Positions 54,183 to 62,862 of a DNA stretch of 64,000 nucleotides are shown here, in pieces. Origin of the DNA: Sulfurospirillum cavolei (GTDB taxonomy: Bacteria > Campylobacterota > Campylobacteria > Campylobacterales > Sulfurospirillaceae); the NCBI RefSeq assembly GCF_000813325.1, contig NZ_BBQE01000015.1; one strand, 5' to 3'. The notes under the pieces were generated by a model. That model had not been told where the DNA came from, ran no database searches, and worked only from the letters and a program-made list of their open reading frames with translations. A program made the position numbers and the translations under genes. How positions within the stretch are numbered: the stretch's first letter is position 1; every line of letters starts with the position of its first letter.

Positions 54183-54845
54183 TCATACTTCCTTCTTTTT
54201 TGGTCTTCCTCGTGGATTGAGCGTTGAGGAGAGTCCAAGCTCTTGTGCTGTTTTTTCCATCCACTCTAATTCACCCAATGGACTCTGACGATTGACGCTA
54301 TTGCGCACAATGGTTAGCTCTTTTTCGTGCAAAGGCGTGTTTACATGTAAAGCCCAATCGGTTGGTAATGCTATCAAAGATTCATCGAGTAATTGTCTCT
54401 CTTTGCTCATTCGCTCCCACAATGAGCCATACTTCCATGCTTCTGCTTCATCCACCAGTTTAGCACGCAGGGCATTAGCTTCGATGTATCGTAAAAGAGA
54501 GAGGTAATAACTCTCTTTTTGAACCATAAAACTCTTATATCGCCCTTGCCAAATATGCCCTGATGTTTTGTTTTTTCGATGATAATAACGCACATGCGAC
54601 GTCATCACCCATTGCATCAAGCGACTCAGGCTTCCTTCAGCAAGGGGCATCAGTAAAAGGTGAAAATGGTTTGGCATCAGACAATACGCATGAAGTTCAA
54701 CAGCTTCTTTTTTCAAGCCATCCTGAAGCAACTTTAAAAAGTAAGCATAATCTTCAGTATCATCAAACACTTGCATCCGCATATTTCCACGATTAATCAC
54801 ATGATAAATACCTCCCATACTCTCCCCTCTAGCAATTCGTGGCAT
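54183..54845 (-). mobile_element. REP-associated tyrosine transposase (RAYT)
   Basis: A 220-residue Y1 transposase of the IS200/IS605-related RAYT class. It shows the N-terminal GGIYHVINRGNMR, the HUH motif HFH (60-62) in MPNHFHLLLMP, and the catalytic tyrosine Y120 in RYIEANALRAKLV. It should nick and rejoin single-stranded REP hairpins. REP-like arms lie on both sides (54031-54180 and 54900-54921). The gene is intact. TTTACATGTAAA lies just before its start (54857-54868) and once inside it. A truncated copy is at 56272-56520. Confidence 0.92.
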
Positions 54846-54899
54846 GGATTTGTCCTTTTACATGTAAAGATTTTAGAGAGAGTTTAGCACAATAGTTAT

Positions 54900-54921
54900 T
54901 TAAAGTAGCCTGTCCCCTTTA
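54900..54921. repeat. REP arm upstream of RAYT
   Basis: TTAAAGTAGCCTGTCCCCTT is the same arm as at 56251-56266 and 56577-56593. It lies 55 nt upstream of the transposase start and marks the other edge of the RAYT cassette. Confidence 0.75.
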
Positions 54922-55049
54922 TTGAGCTATACGACAATATAAAAAAGTTTTGCTTTGACCCATAAGCTTAATAAAATTGCTTAATGAAAGAAATTTTATT
55001 TTTTTGATACAATCCAAAATGCCTGCTAATTTTTAAAAAGGAAATGAAG

Positions 55050-56006
55050 ATGCAACTTCAAACAGTTGGCGAGCCATGGATGCTCGGAGTTTTTTTTGTA
55101 ATCGTAATCGTAATGATATTTATAGATATGTTTATGTTAGGTCGCAAAGGAGATACTAAAGTATCTACAAAAGAGGCACTTATATGGTCTGTTGTTTGGA
55201 TCACTATCGCTATGTTATTTAATTTGTGGCTCTATTTTTATTTAAGCGATAAATACGATGCAGATATAGCAACTCAAAAAAGTCTTGAATTTTTGACAGG
55301 TTATATTTTGGAAAAGTCATTGGCGGTAGATAATCTTTTTGTATTTGTGATGTTGTTTGCATACTTTAAGGTGCCAACTATTTATCAAAAAAGAGTGCTA
55401 ATATATGGCATTTTTGGTGCTTTAATTTTGAGATCTATTATGATTGTTATCGGTGCAACTTTAGTTAGCGAATTTCAATGGATTTTATATATATTTGGTG
55501 CTTTCTTACTATTTTCTGGGATTAAGATGTTCAAAACTAGCGAGCATAGTGGTGATATAGAAAATAATTTTAGTATAAAGTTTTTGAGAAAAAATTTTAA
55601 AATAACAGATAATTACCATGGTGAGAAATTCTTTGTAAAAATAGATGGCAAAACATGGATTACACCTCTTTTTGTTGTTTTGATATTTATAGAGGTTACA
55701 GATCTTATTTTTGCAGTAGATAGTATTCCAGCTATTTTTGCAGTCACTACAGATCCTTTTATCGTTTATACATCAAATATTTTTGCTATTTTAGGTCTAA
55801 GAGCGTTATATTTTATTCTAGCGGATATGGCTGATAGGTTTAAACTACTGAAATATGGCTTGGCTGTTATACTGATGTTTATAGGGGTAAAACTTCTTAT
55901 CATGGAGTTTTACAAGATTCCAATACTATTGTCTCTTGGATTTGTCATAGGTGTTCTAGCAATATCTATCATAGCTAGCATCAAAAAAACAAGTAAAAAA
56001 ATATAA
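55050..56006 (+). CDS. TerC-family integral membrane protein
   Basis: A 318-residue membrane protein with about nine helices. Family motifs include SLAVDNLFVFVMLF and LIFIEVTDLIFAVDSIPAIFAV with conserved acidic residues in the membrane. TerC proteins are linked to tellurite resistance and manganese export. The ATG at 55050 is 7 nt after AAGGA; an ATG at 55044 is too close. The gene is much more AT-rich than most of the window and sits between the intact and truncated RAYT cassettes, suggesting acquisition. Confidence 0.92.
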   Translation: MQLQTVGEPWMLGVFFVIVIVMIFIDMFMLGRKGDTKVSTKEALIWSVVWITIAMLFNLWLYFYLSDKYDADIATQKSLEFLTGYILEKSLAVDNLFVFVMLFAYFKVPTIYQKRVLIYGIFGALILRSIMIVIGATLVSEFQWILYIFGAFLLFSGIKMFKTSEHSGDIENNFSIKFLRKNFKITDNYHGEKFFVKIDGKTWITPLFVVLIFIEVTDLIFAVDSIPAIFAVTTDPFIVYTSNIFAILGLRALYFILADMADRFKLLKYGLAVILMFIGVKLLIMEFYKIPILLSLGFVIGVLAISIIASIKKTSKKI

Positions 56007-56018
56007 ATTTTATTTATC

Positions 56019-56050
56019 ATAGAATGCAAAATTTTTATTCTGCATTCTAT
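56019..56050 (+). terminator. Hairpin after terC
   Basis: ATAGAATGCA (56019-56028) pairs perfectly with TGCATTCTAT (56041-56050) across a 12-base T-rich loop, starting 13 nt after the terC stop. It is likely a terminator, though the tail is not a pure T-run. Confidence 0.55.
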
Positions 56051-56054
56051 ATCA

Positions 56055-56183
56055 TTAAAATATTTTTCCTACTTCTATTGCCTCTATACAGATAACAACT
56101 ATCCATACAAAAATAGTAACCCCCGTAGCAGATGCTGCTGTATCTTTGATAATTTTGATCTTTTCGTTATGACGAGTTTCCAT
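56055..56183 (-). CDS. 42-residue putative membrane peptide or remnant
   Basis: An ATG at 56183 opens 42 codons: a charged start METRHNEKIKIIKDTAAS, then one hydrophobic helix (GVTIFVWIVVICIEAIEVG). No ribosome site is visible, and the start abuts the REP element at 56190. It could therefore be the 3' end of a gene truncated by the REP insertion. It matches nothing I know. Confidence 0.35.
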   Translation of the reverse strand: METRHNEKIKIIKDTAASATGVTIFVWIVVICIEAIEVGKIF

Positions 56184-56189
56184 AAGAGT

Positions 56190-56268
56190 AAATGGGGACA
56201 GGCTACTTTTTATTTTACATGTAAAAGATTTATTGTCTAGTTCTATTAAAGTAGCCTGTCCCCTTTAT
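56190..56268. repeat. REP-like hairpin element, copy B
   Basis: AATGGGGACAGGCTACTTTTT (56191-56211) and its inverted partner AAAGTAGCCTGTCCCCTTT (56249-56267) enclose TTTACATGTAAA (56214-56225). The arms are perfect. This element is fused directly to the broken end of the second RAYT copy. Confidence 0.8.
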
Positions 56269-56271
56269 TCC

Positions 56272-56520
56272 CGACGTCATCACCCACTGCATCAAGCGAC
56301 TCAGACTTCCTTCAACAAGAGGCATCAGTAAAAGGTGAAAATGGTTTGGCATCAGGCAATACGCATGAAGTTCAACAGCTTCTCTTTTCAAGCCATCCTG
56401 AAGTAGCTTTAAAAAGTAAGCGTAATCTTCAGCATCATCAAACACTTGCATTCGCATATTTCCACGATTAATCACATGATAAATACCTCCAACACTCTCA
56501 CCTCTAGCAATTCGTGGCAT
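56272..56520 (-). pseudogene. Truncated RAYT copy
   Basis: The first 83 residues match the intact RAYT at 54183-54845 almost exactly (MPRIARGES through LMQWVMTS), with a few substitutions, then the frame runs into the REP element. The HFH motif remains but Y120 is lost, so it cannot act as a transposase. The 5' flank, including TTTACATGTAAA at 56532-56543 and the REP arm, also matches that of the intact copy. Confidence 0.88.
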
Positions 56521-56572
56521 GGATTTATCCTTTTACATGTAAAGATTTTAGAGAGAGTTTAGCACAATTTTT

Positions 56573-56595
56573 ATTTAAAGTAGCCTGTCCCCTTT
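56573..56595. repeat. REP arm upstream of truncated RAYT
   Basis: TTTAAAGTAGCCTGTCCCCTTT, the same as the arm upstream of the intact copy at 54900-54921. Confidence 0.75.
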
Positions 56596-56692
56596 ATTCT
56601 CTTTTCTAACCATCGTCGATAAAGAAGTAGCTTCTTTGATGCGTCAAAAAGAGGCAGAGAGATTTATCCATAAAATGAGAGATAACAACTAG
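56594..56692 (+). pseudogene. C-terminal gene fragment next to REP
   Basis: An open frame that begins within the REP arm and reads LFSFLTIVDKEVASLMRQKEAERFIHKM before a TAG at 56690-56692. It has no start codon with a ribosome site and looks like the tail of a gene cut by the RAYT/REP insertion. The parent family is not recognised. Confidence 0.4.
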
Positions 56693-56757
56693 CTTTACAT
56701 GTAAGGATTGTGTGTGCCAAAGTTTAAAGTTTAGCTCCCTTTTTATTCAATTAAAAA

Positions 56758-57033
56758 CTATTCACCAGTGCTATCATAATATTCTTGTTGAATTAAAATA
56801 TTAACATCACAGTCTAGAATATAGGCAATTTTATATAAATGCTCCAAGTTGAAATGCTGCTTTTTCAAATAAAGCTCTGCTTGTGAAACCAAACCAACAG
56901 ATTTGTGACCCAATGCTTGCGAAAGTGACAACTGAGAATACCCTTTTAATTCGCGTTGCTTTTTCACATTACGCCCAATTTGTCGATAGAATGTATCAAT
57001 AGCAGCTTCATCTAAGTCTTCGATTGTTTTCAC
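56758..57033 (-). CDS. XRE-family transcriptional regulator
   Basis: A 91-residue protein with a helix-turn-helix typical of Cro/CI (IGRNVKKQRELKGYSQLSLSQALGHKSVGLVSQAE, then FNLEHLYKIAYILDCDVNILI). It is divergent from the outer-membrane protein gene at 57128, with a perfect dyad between them. It is likely autoregulatory and may control that gene. AT-rich. Confidence 0.88.
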   Translation of the reverse strand: MKTIEDLDEAAIDTFYRQIGRNVKKQRELKGYSQLSLSQALGHKSVGLVSQAELYLKKQHFNLEHLYKIAYILDCDVNILIQQEYYDSTGE

Positions 57034-57092
57034 ATTTTTCTTTCATATGCTTAAGGATTATTTTTATTTTAATCCGATATGATTCTCTTAAC

Positions 57093-57110
57093 AACTAGTA
57101 ATCACTAGTT
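57093..57110. promoter_or_regulatory. Candidate XRE operator
   Basis: AACTAGT-AATC-ACTAGTT is a perfect 7-bp dyad with 4-bp spacer. It lies after a possible -10 box (TATGAT, 57078-57083) and before the ribosome site (AAAGGAGAAG) of the outer-membrane protein gene. A repressor bound here would block that promoter. Confidence 0.55.
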
Positions 57111-57127
57111 AAACAAAGGAGAAGATA

Positions 57128-57748
57128 ATGAAAAAAAGTTTAGTGGTAGCTTCGCTACTTTTTATTGGCAGTTCTGCACTTGTTGCAGCGGAAATGGGTA
57201 ATAGTTGGTTCGTGGGTGGGGAATTTGGTGGCATGAATATTGACACAAAAATTAAAGGTTCTGCTGTAATTCCAAGTGAAAGTATTAATATTTCTGCTGA
57301 AGAAAAAGATACCACAAAAGCAACATATGAAGCTTTAAAAATCGGTAAATATTTTGAATATGGCAGAGTTTATGGAAGCCTTGCTAAACAAAATGAAAAA
57401 GATGATTTTTCTTCGTACACGCTAGGTGTTGGGTATGATTATATGTTTAAAAATAAATCTGATTTCACACCTTTTTTAGGTGTTAATGCTTCCTATACAA
57501 AAGCAAAAATTGATGGTGAGCTCTATGATGTGTTATCTTTAGATAAACCTAAAGGTTTTAACTACGGTGTTGAGGCGGGCTTTGTTTATGCGATGAGCAA
57601 AAATCTTGAATTAGAAATGGGTGTTCGCTACATGAAAAGCAATATCGATGAATCTTTTTCCTTTAGTGATGGAACAAATAGTGCAAATATCAAAATTGAA
57701 GCAGAAAACATTACCCAATACTATCTTGGGCTAAACTACAAATTTTAA
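57128..57748 (+). CDS. Outer-membrane beta-barrel protein
   Basis: A 206-residue protein with a signal peptide (MKKSLVVASLLFIGSSALVAAE) and alternating strands ending in YYLGLNYKF, a typical barrel C-terminus. The pattern (WFVGGEFGGMNI, TLGVGYDYMF, YGVEAGFVYAMSKNLELEMGVRYM) fits small OmpA-type/OMP_b-brl porin-like proteins. It is probably controlled by the divergent XRE protein. Its function is unknown; it might be an adhesin-like or surface-variation protein. Confidence 0.85.
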   Translation: MKKSLVVASLLFIGSSALVAAEMGNSWFVGGEFGGMNIDTKIKGSAVIPSESINISAEEKDTTKATYEALKIGKYFEYGRVYGSLAKQNEKDDFSSYTLGVGYDYMFKNKSDFTPFLGVNASYTKAKIDGELYDVLSLDKPKGFNYGVEAGFVYAMSKNLELEMGVRYMKSNIDESFSFSDGTNSANIKIEAENITQYYLGLNYKF

Positions 57749-57753
57749 TTCTT

Positions 57754-57785
57754 TTACATGTAAGCTTTCATAGGCTTACATGTAA
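57754..57785 (+). terminator. Paired TTACATGTAA sites forming a hairpin
   Basis: TTACATGTAAGC (57754-57765) and GCTTACATGTAA (57774-57785) form a 12-bp stem with an 8-base loop starting 5 nt after the outer-membrane protein stop. It may terminate that transcript. Each arm is itself a copy of the common palindrome. Confidence 0.55.
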
Positions 57786-57831
57786 CTTCCTTAAGCAAAC
57801 AATGCGATTTTCAGTCCAATCATAAAAAAGG

Positions 57832-58164
57832 GGGCTAAACTTTTAACTTTTGACTTTAACATGGACTTACATGTCAAAAATTCACTTTTCCATAAAGAAA
57901 GCATTTTATTCCTTAAAAGCGATGAACGCGCTTTTGTAAAGCAACGATTTTATCTATTTTGGGAGAAAGCAAAAGAAGGAAGGCAATAGTAAAAAGTAAA
58001 AAGGGGTCAGGGCTAAACTTTTGACTTTTGACTTTAACATGGACTTACATGTCAAAAATTCACTTTTCCATAAAGAAAGCATTTTATTCCTTAAAAGCGA
58101 TGAACGCGCTTTTGTAAAGCAACGATTTTATCTATTTTGGGAGAAAGCAAAAGAAGGAAGGCAA
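57832..58164 (+). repeat. 155-bp tandem direct repeat with 42-codon ORFs
   Basis: Copies at 57832-57986 and 58010-58164 (offset 178) differ by one base that I can find (57845 A, 58023 G). Each carries an ORF from an ATG (57861-57989 and 58039-58170) encoding MDLHVKNSLFHKESILFLKS followed by DERAFVKQRFYLFWEKAKEGRQ, the second with one extra lysine. The spacer holds AAAAAGGGGTCAGGGCTAAAC, similar in style to the REP arms. The ORF may be a small peptide or the tail of a mobile-element gene. The rest of 57749-58462 shows only AT-rich promoter-like sequence before psrA. Confidence 0.85.
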
Positions 58165-58462
58165 AAATAATAACGAAAGTTTATCACACTAATCTTACGA
58201 TATTATTATTTCTAAGACTTCTTCTGAGCAAAATGACATGTAAACCTCTCTTTTTCATAACTTCATTTCTCTTGAAACACACTCTCTAAAAAATTACTTA
58301 TTATAATAATTTAATTTTAATTGACTTATGTTAAGGATTTTTTTGAGTCGAACTGTTACTATGGTGCATCATTTTGTAAATTAATGAAAGTTATTTTATA
58401 AAATAATAATTATAGCCTTGCAATCGATTCAAATCGTAACATAAATCTTTGAAGGAGTCCCA

Positions 58463-60856
58463 TTGGAAGTAGAAATATCTCGTAGACGGTTTTTACAAGG
58501 AAGCGTTGCTTTGAGCATTGTTGCGACAAGTAGCACTTTTGGCGGTACAAAGCCGCAAGACAATACGCACATGCCAGCGAACGCTTACGGCATTACGAAA
58601 ACCTCCACCGGCGGTATCGAAATACCGACTTTATGCGAAGTATGCGTCAACAAATGCGCCCTCCTCGCACGGGTTGAAAAAGGCGTCGTAACCAAACTCG
58701 ACCCCAACCCTTTGTTTCCGAAGTCGAAAAATATGCTCTGTCCGCGCGGTAATGCCGGCATTCAAGCCCTATACGATCCGGACAGACTCAAATATCCTCT
58801 GATTCGTAGCGGAGAAAAAGGCTCCGGCAAATTTAGGCGTGCGACATGGGATGAAGTCAATACCTATCTTAAAGAAAAGATCGTCACGATTTTAGACGAA
58901 GAAAAAGATAACCGTTCTTCCTTTTTATTTTGTGCCGGAGAGGGTATGGCGGAACATACCTTCAAAACGTTTTACCAACTTTTCGGCTCTTCTAACTGGC
59001 TCAACCACGCTTCTTTATGCCTTCAAACCGTTGTTTCGGCTTACGGTGTTACTTTAGGTGCTTATCCGTTTGCCGATTTGCAAAACGCCCAGTACGTGAT
59101 TATGGCGGGTGCCAATCGTGCGGAGGCGATCGTGACGCCCGACTCGACGGAGCTTTTCAAAAAAACGCAAGGTCGAGGCGCTAAATTGGTCTACGTCGAC
59201 CCTCGTTTTACCAATACCGCCGCCAAAGCCGACGTATGGCTACCGATCAAACCCGGAACCGACTTGGCTTTCGTCTTGGCGTTAACCTACGTCGTCATTC
59301 AGGAAAAAATGTACAACCTTGCATACGTCGAAACCTATTTTTCGGACTTTGAAGCGTATGAAGAGCATATTTTAAGCCATGAGTACACTCCCGAATGGGC
59401 GGAAAACATCACGGGAATCAGTGCCAAACAGATTCGGGAAATCGCACGCGAATTTATGCTCTATGCACCCAAAGCGATCTATTATCCCGGAAGGCGCAGT
59501 ACGTTTTCGCAAAGCGATTTTCAGCTTCGACGCGCGATGGCTCTGTTTCAGGCTTTAAGCGGCGGCATCGACACGAAAGGCGGGCTGATTTTCGGGAAAA
59601 ATCTTCCTTTAGCCGAGCACGAAGTATCAAGCCCGATTTACGCCCAAGCAAAATCGCGTGCAATCGTGCGTAAAAAGAACGTCAAAAAAGGCGAAAGCGG
59701 CTATGAAGATTGCGCGATTATCTCCGGAGGCGGATCGTGGATCGGGTGGCGAAACCGCTTTTTGGAAGGGAAAATGCCCTATCCCGTTAGAGGTGCTTTC
59801 ATCTACAAACACAATCCCGTTTTAAATATGCCCAATAGTGCTAAAAGTATCGAAATGCTTAAAAAAATGGACTTGGTCGTCGTCATCGACACGATGCCGA
59901 GCGATACGGCGATGTATGCCGACGTGATTCTGCCCGAATGTACCTATTTGGAGCGTACCGATCCCGTGGTCTCTTTCGCGGGAGCGGAACCTTCGATCGC
60001 GCAAAGAAACAAAGTCGTCGATCCGATGTTTGAGAGCAAACCGGTCCGCGAAATTTTGAACGATTTGAGCCAAATGATAAGCAAGCCGCTGTTTGACGTG
60101 ACGAAAAAATACGACGAAGACGTCCAAACCGCTATCGAAGAGAGCTCGGAAGAAGAAGTTTATGCGGATTTCGACATCTCTAAAGCGTTTGAACATTCGC
60201 AAGAAGAAGCCAATAAAGCGGCGGTCGCAAAATACGCGGGTGCCTATGAAACCTTGTGCACGAAAGGGGTTTTTTATCCTGAGATGGAACGTCGTTTTAA
60301 AGCCATCAACGCCAATGAATTTCAATACTACCCCGAAAACGAAAAAGCCTATAGCGTTCAAAACGGCAAACCGAAAACCGCTTCGGGAAAAATCGAATGC
60401 AAACTCTCGACGATGGCGGAGCAAGGCGTAGACGCAATGCCGACATGGCACGAAGCGTTTGCCTTTAGCGTACCTGAGGGAAAATTTAGACTGATTACGG
60501 GACGGCACGCACAATTTACGCAAAGCGGAACCGCCAATAACGCCATGTTGCGGGACTTGATGGACGAAAACTATCTTTGGATCAATGCAAGCGTCGCCAA
60601 AAAGATGCAAATTCGTTTCGGCGATACGGTCGAAGTCTCCGGCAAAGTCGGCAAAACGCGCCTTAAAGCGTATCCGACGGAAAAAATCGGACACGAAGTC
60701 GTCTTTTTCGTGCACGGATTTGGAAGCGAAAGCTCCGGCTTGACGCTTGCTTACCGACAAGGCGGCAACGATAACGCCGTGATCGAAGATATTATCGAAC
60801 CGGTGTACGGCTCTTCGATCATGCACGAAACCAACGTCGAAATTAAAAAGGTGTAA
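58463..60856 (+). CDS. psrA: Polysulfide/thiosulfate reductase catalytic subunit
   Basis: A 797-residue molybdopterin enzyme of the PsrA/PhsA group, exported by Tat (SRRRFLQG, residues 6-13). It has an N-terminal 4Fe-4S site (C58, C61, C65, C93) and a likely molybdenum-ligand cysteine C186 in NHASLC. It reduces sulfur compounds at the periplasmic face. The start is TTG at 58463: GAAGGAGT lies 5 nt upstream, and no nearer in-frame ATG keeps the Tat signal. Polysulfide versus thiosulfate or tetrathionate cannot be settled from sequence. A long antisense frame in its 3' half is a shadow. Confidence 0.88.
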   Translation: MEVEISRRRFLQGSVALSIVATSSTFGGTKPQDNTHMPANAYGITKTSTGGIEIPTLCEVCVNKCALLARVEKGVVTKLDPNPLFPKSKNMLCPRGNAGIQALYDPDRLKYPLIRSGEKGSGKFRRATWDEVNTYLKEKIVTILDEEKDNRSSFLFCAGEGMAEHTFKTFYQLFGSSNWLNHASLCLQTVVSAYGVTLGAYPFADLQNAQYVIMAGANRAEAIVTPDSTELFKKTQGRGAKLVYVDPRFTNTAAKADVWLPIKPGTDLAFVLALTYVVIQEKMYNLAYVETYFSDFEAYEEHILSHEYTPEWAENITGISAKQIREIAREFMLYAPKAIYYPGRRSTFSQSDFQLRRAMALFQALSGGIDTKGGLIFGKNLPLAEHEVSSPIYAQAKSRAIVRKKNVKKGESGYEDCAIISGGGSWIGWRNRFLEGKMPYPVRGAFIYKHNPVLNMPNSAKSIEMLKKMDLVVVIDTMPSDTAMYADVILPECTYLERTDPVVSFAGAEPSIAQRNKVVDPMFESKPVREILNDLSQMISKPLFDVTKKYDEDVQTAIEESSEEEVYADFDISKAFEHSQEEANKAAVAKYAGAYETLCTKGVFYPEMERRFKAINANEFQYYPENEKAYSVQNGKPKTASGKIECKLSTMAEQGVDAMPTWHEAFAFSVPEGKFRLITGRHAQFTQSGTANNAMLRDLMDENYLWINASVAKKMQIRFGDTVEVSGKVGKTRLKAYPTEKIGHEVVFFVHGFGSESSGLTLAYRQGGNDNAVIEDIIEPVYGSSIMHETNVEIKKV

Positions 60857-60858
60857 TC

Positions 60859-61422
60859 ATGGCAAAGTACGCAATGATCTTAAACTATAAAAACTGCATC
60901 AACTGTAAGGCGTGCGAAGTCGCCTGTAAAGAAGAAAACGGAATCGAACTGGGAGCTAAAGCGCATCGCATTTGGGTCGGTACGTATGAGATCGAAGGAA
61001 AATACCCGTTTTTGAGCATTCCATCCAGCACGTTTTACCCAAGCCAATGCCAACATTGCGCCAATGCGCCGTGTGAAGAGGTTTGCCCGACGCATGCAAC
61101 CTACTACGACAAAAACGGCGTCGTTCAAATCGACGCGCAAAAGTGTATTTTGTGTAGTTACTGTATGGTCGCATGTCCGTATGACGCACGCTACGTCGAT
61201 ACGCGCACGATGAGCGTCGATAAGTGCAATTTTTGCAGCGACACGCGTTTGGCGCGAGGACTCAAAACCACGGCATGCCAAGCGACCTGCCCGACCAAAG
61301 TACGCATCTTCGGCGATATGGAAGATCCCAACAGCGAAGTTTCGCACATTCTTCGCACCAAAGAGCACTTTACGCTTAAAGCCGGTATCGGTACGGAACC
61401 GAGACTCTTTTACATCAAATAA
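60859..61422 (+). CDS. psrB: Four-cluster ferredoxin-type electron-transfer subunit
   Basis: A 187-residue iron-sulfur protein of the DmsB/PsrB family, with four Cys sets (CINCKACEVAC, CQHCANAPCEEVC, CILCSYCMVAC and the CNFC/CQATC set) for four 4Fe-4S clusters. It carries electrons from the membrane subunit to PsrA. It starts 2 nt after psrA. No signal peptide, so it is co-exported with the Tat-borne PsrA. Confidence 0.93.
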   Translation: MAKYAMILNYKNCINCKACEVACKEENGIELGAKAHRIWVGTYEIEGKYPFLSIPSSTFYPSQCQHCANAPCEEVCPTHATYYDKNGVVQIDAQKCILCSYCMVACPYDARYVDTRTMSVDKCNFCSDTRLARGLKTTACQATCPTKVRIFGDMEDPNSEVSHILRTKEHFTLKAGIGTEPRLFYIK

Positions 61423-61431
61423 GGAACACGC

Positions 61432-62646
61432 ATGTTAGATCATTTGATTCCGCATAAAACCATTACGTTACGATCCGTTTTCGATTTTGAGAGAACTCCG
61501 TTTAATCTCTTTATGGCACTGACGACCCTGCTTCTTTTGGCGGCGTTTGCGGGAGGATTCGTGCACTATCTGATGCACGGACACCATGCTTACGGCGTTA
61601 CGCGAGAGCATCCTTGGGGATTGCTGATCGCAATGTATATCTTTTTCGTCGTTTCGTCGACGGGACTTTGCATCATCTCCTCGTTAGGGCACGTTTTTCA
61701 TATTAAAAGCTTTGAATTTATCGGTAAACGCGCCATTTTCGGTGCGATCATCACGATTGTTTCGGGCTTTGCGGTGATCGGCTTAGAGATCGGCCATCCC
61801 GTGCGTATGGTCATCTACAATACCCTCTCGCCCGGTTTTTCTTCCGCAATTTGGGGCATGGGCGTCTTGTACTCCGTGTATCTCTTTTTGATTATTTTAG
61901 AGTTTATCTTTCTTTCGCGCGACGATCACAAATGGTCGCGTATTTTCGGTCTTGGAGGCTTGTTGGTCGGCATTGCGGCACACTCCAACTTGGGGGCCGT
62001 CTTTGGCTTTTTGATCGGGAGGCCTATGGCAAACGGCGTTTTTTATCCCGTCTATTTTATTTTATCGGCGATGATTACGGGGTGTTATCTTCTGTTTCTC
62101 ATGTACGGATACAAATATAAAATGGTTTTTAACGATGAGATGCAAAAGTTTTTAATGCACTTGGGGCGGCTTTTGGGATTGCTCATCGCGATTCTCGTCT
62201 TTTTTGAATTTTGGCGTTTTTTAACGGCGATTTACGGTAACTTTCCCGAGCGTGCCGAAACGGCGTTGCACATCTTAGGCTCGTTTAACTTCTGGGTCGG
62301 CGAAGTGCTTTTGGGTATGGCGATTCCTTTCGTCATCATTTTATACAGCAAAGCTAAAGCACTTAAAGCGATGATCTATGCATCCGTTTCGGGCATGATA
62401 GGCATCTTTTTTATGCGCTACGATCTTGTACACGACACGCTTGTCTATCCGATGCAAACGATGAAAATCAAAGAGTATCAACTTGCACCTTCATGGGTAG
62501 AGTATATGCCGACGATCACGGAGTGGGCGGTTGCGTTTGGAGGAATCGGCATCTGTTTAGCGTTGTATTACGTCGGCGAGAATTTCTTCTTTCTAGACCC
62601 CAATCAAGACGACGCGTATTTTCAAAACTATAGCGAAGAAGCTTAA
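61432..62646 (+). CDS. psrC: NrfD/PsrC-family membrane quinol subunit
   Basis: A 404-residue membrane protein with about nine or ten helices. It is longer than Wolinella PsrC (about 320) and closer in size to the 10-helix NrfD-like subunits of other sulfur and tetrathionate enzymes. It should take electrons from menaquinol and pass them to PsrB. Its length leaves open a substrate other than polysulfide. It starts 9 nt after psrB and ends the operon. Confidence 0.9.
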   Translation: MLDHLIPHKTITLRSVFDFERTPFNLFMALTTLLLLAAFAGGFVHYLMHGHHAYGVTREHPWGLLIAMYIFFVVSSTGLCIISSLGHVFHIKSFEFIGKRAIFGAIITIVSGFAVIGLEIGHPVRMVIYNTLSPGFSSAIWGMGVLYSVYLFLIILEFIFLSRDDHKWSRIFGLGGLLVGIAAHSNLGAVFGFLIGRPMANGVFYPVYFILSAMITGCYLLFLMYGYKYKMVFNDEMQKFLMHLGRLLGLLIAILVFFEFWRFLTAIYGNFPERAETALHILGSFNFWVGEVLLGMAIPFVIILYSKAKALKAMIYASVSGMIGIFFMRYDLVHDTLVYPMQTMKIKEYQLAPSWVEYMPTITEWAVAFGGIGICLALYYVGENFFFLDPNQDDAYFQNYSEEA

Positions 62647-62687
62647 GCACGCGTGAGAGCGCAATCGTAAAATCGTGTGCGTTTAGC

Positions 62688-62699
62688 GTTTGACATGTC
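62688..62699. promoter_or_regulatory. TTGACATGTCAA palindrome between psrC and the PhnD-like gene
   Basis: A perfect 12-bp dyad flanked on both sides by AGCGTTT in direct orientation (about 62684-62706). The 216-bp gap holds no gene. The dyad shares the ACATGT core of the widespread motif. It could be an operator for the downstream sensor genes. Confidence 0.35.
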
Positions 62700-62862
62700 A
62701 AGCGTTTAAGGTCGTTTTTGCCTTAGACACTTGACATTAACACTTCCTTTTTAGGTACATTTCAGAAAGGTTACATATTTAAGTTAGTTTTATTTTTCTT
62801 CTAGTCTATTATGCTAAAATCATACGTACCTAATAAACTTTTTCATCACGCAGCAGGAACAT

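Noticed and set aside
54031..58164. CRISPR array
   Set aside because: Repeats are few, of REP or tandem-duplication type, without regular spacers, and no cas gene is present.
59822..60826. 334-codon open frame antisense to psrA
   Set aside because: It lies wholly within a strongly supported gene, has Arg/Phe-rich composition typical of antisense frames of CG-rich codons, and matches no family.
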